This document shows positions 62,947-64,000 of a DNA stretch of 64,000 nt, in pieces; the stretch's first letter is position 1, and every line of letters starts with the position of its first letter. The notes beneath the pieces are model-generated. The model worked only from the letters and a program-made list of their open reading frames with translations. It searched no databases and was not told the origin of the DNA. Where the stretch lies: NCBI RefSeq assembly GCF_019977235.1, contig NZ_AP024646.1:1612001-1676000 (forward strand), given 5' to 3'. The translations under genes were made by a program, and so were the position numbers. Origin of the DNA: Arthrobacter sp. StoSoilB5 (GTDB lineage: Bacteria; Actinomycetota; Actinomycetes; Actinomycetales; Micrococcaceae).

Positions 62947-64000
62947 ATGGAACGCGAGCAACGTCCGCTCAAGCTCACTCTGGCTGCGGTGGCCAAAGAG
63001 GTGGGTGTTTCGGCACCTACGGTTTCCAAGGTGGTGAACGGCAGGGAGGACGTGGCGGAGGAAACGCGTGCACGGGTACTGGCTGCCCTGCAGCGGACCG
63101 GATACAAGTCGCCCCTCCAGCGCAAAAGTCCGCCACCCCAGCAGGCGGTTGAGGTGGTCTTCGACTCCCTGAATTCGGCATATTCCGTGGAAGTCCTCAA
63201 CGGTGTCATGGAGCATGCGGCGGTCTCGGACATGGAAGTCATCCTCTCTGTGACCAGCAGGCAAACAGCGTCACCGTTGGGCCCCGAAGAGCGGGCCCAA
63301 CGCATCATCGACGAAGGCCGCAGCGGAATGATCGTGGTGACTTCCGCCTTCGGGTCCGCGCAACTGGAAGCCTTCCAACGCCGCCGGATCCCCATCGTGG
63401 TGGTGGACCCCCTTAATCCGCCACCGGCAGACGTCTTCAGCGTCGGGGCCAGCAACTGGGCCGGGGGCAAGGCCGCTGCGACCCACCTGCTCGAGTTGGG
63501 ACACCGCAAGATTGCCTACATCGGCGGCCCTGCCACCGCCGAGTGCAGCCAAGCACGCTTGCACGGCTATATGGCCGCACTCATGGCGGAGGGCATCGCA
63601 GTGGACGAGGACTATGTGTCCTCGGGCGCCTTCCGGCCCGAGAATGGTGTGAAGGCCATGAAGGCGCTGCTGGCCCTTGAGGATCCGCCCACGGCAATAT
63701 TCGCTGGAAGCGACAGCATCGCGCTGGGAGTTCTCGCAGAGGCCCGACGGCAGAACATCCGCATTCCGGAGGACATGAGCCTCGTCGGTTTCGACGGCAC
63801 GCACCAGGCGGAGGAATCCGTTCCGCCGCTGACGTCCGTGTCGCAGCCACTGCAGGAGATGGGTCGCTCGGCCCTGCGGTTCATCCTGCGCCAGGTCCGT
63901 GGCGAGGACATCGACTCCCGCAGGGTGGAACTGGCAACGCATCTTGTGGTCCGTGAGTCCACGGCGCCACCACGGCCCCCGTCCACTGCCAAGCCCGCGT
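62947..64000 (+). CDS. LacI-family transcriptional regulator (cut by window end)
   Basis: Start at ATG 62947 behind AGGGGG; open to the window edge (351 codons), so the stop is not seen but the protein is nearly complete. It has a LacI helix-turn-helix and hinge (LAAVAKEVGVSAPTVSKVVNG) and the periplasmic-binding-type effector domain (VEVVFDSLNSAYSVEVLNGVM, HLLELGHRKIAYIGGPA, PTAIFAGSDSIALGVLAEARR, SLVGFDG). It is divergent from the ABC-oxidoreductase operon and probably represses it until the sugar binds. Confidence 0.93.
   Translation, partial: MEREQRPLKLTLAAVAKEVGVSAPTVSKVVNGREDVAEETRARVLAALQRTGYKSPLQRKSPPPQQAVEVVFDSLNSAYSVEVLNGVMEHAAVSDMEVILSVTSRQTASPLGPEERAQRIIDEGRSGMIVVTSAFGSAQLEAFQRRRIPIVVVDPLNPPPADVFSVGASNWAGGKAAATHLLELGHRKIAYIGGPATAECSQARLHGYMAALMAEGIAVDEDYVSSGAFRPENGVKAMKALLALEDPPTAIFAGSDSIALGVLAEARRQNIRIPEDMSLVGFDGTHQAEESVPPLTSVSQPLQEMGRSALRFILRQVRGEDIDSRRVELATHLVVRESTAPPRPPSTAKPA

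Noticed and set aside
1..64000. CRISPR array or defence island
   Set aside because: The tandem repeats found are 15-18 bp with two or three copies and no unique spacers; no cas, restriction or toxin-antitoxin genes were recognised apart from the DUF222/HNH protein, whose role is unknown.

Overview
The window is about 64 kb of GC-rich chromosome from an actinobacterium. Protein sequences, gene order and the many GTG starts point to Micrococcaceae of the Arthrobacter/Paenarthrobacter type; this is inference from sequence character, not a database result. Almost everything is coding. I support about 60 protein genes (one cut by each window edge), three tRNA genes, two insertion sequences and a set of terminators, operators and short repeats.

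Layout. 1-9.3 kb is housekeeping: the end of glycyl-tRNA synthetase, a GNAT protein, a flavin oxidoreductase, a YibE/F-type membrane protein, dusB, dgt and dnaG, then two identical tRNA-Asn genes each followed by a terminator. 9.3-15.1 kb, on the minus strand, holds an MprF-like aminoacyl-phosphatidylglycerol synthase with a rhomboid-like N-terminus, a membrane-anchored esterase just behind it, and a Bcr/CflA drug exporter. 15.3-20.6 kb holds a holin-superfamily membrane protein, a CDP-alcohol phosphatidyltransferase, a DMT transporter, a GT4 glycosyltransferase, a tRNA with a CAT anticodon and a glutaryl-CoA-dehydrogenase-like enzyme behind a tandem operator. 20.6-26.4 kb is the conserved rpsB-tsf-pyrH-frr-cdsA block with an M23 peptidase upstream and a protein built from four DivIVA-like units downstream.

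26.4-33.2 kb is a monocarboxylate-uptake module. A LytS/LytTR two-component system sits between two DUF485 + sodium/solute symporter pairs, and the divergent promoter carries a textbook-looking LytTR double site and a CRP/GlxR-like palindrome. 33.3-36.9 kb holds a PHP protein, small membrane proteins and an Lrp/AsnC regulator. That regulator is divergent from a branched-chain 2-oxoacid dehydrogenase operon (E1alpha, E1beta, E2; 37-40.6 kb). After an epimerase and a DUF222/HNH protein comes an IS110-family element (about 43.7-45.2 kb).

45.3-53.9 kb is a leucine/isovalerate catabolic operon: a TetR regulator, methylcrotonyl-CoA-type carboxylase beta and alpha, acyl-CoA dehydrogenase, CoA transferase A and B, a MaoC hydratase and a CitE-like lyase. 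Its content resembles Mycobacterium tuberculosis Rv2498c-Rv2506. Together with the 2-oxoacid dehydrogenase it would take leucine to acetyl-CoA and acetoacetate. An IS481-family element (53973-55355) with a 15-bp target duplication has landed in the loop of this operon's terminator hairpin, and its transposase is frameshifted.

55.4-64 kb is a sugar or glycoside cluster: a divergent LacI regulator, an ABC binding protein and two permeases (no ATPase), two Gfo/Idh/MocA oxidoreductases, a TIM-barrel isomerase/epimerase and a ThuA protein, with LacI-type palindromes in the divergent promoter. No CRISPR array, prophage or defence island was seen.
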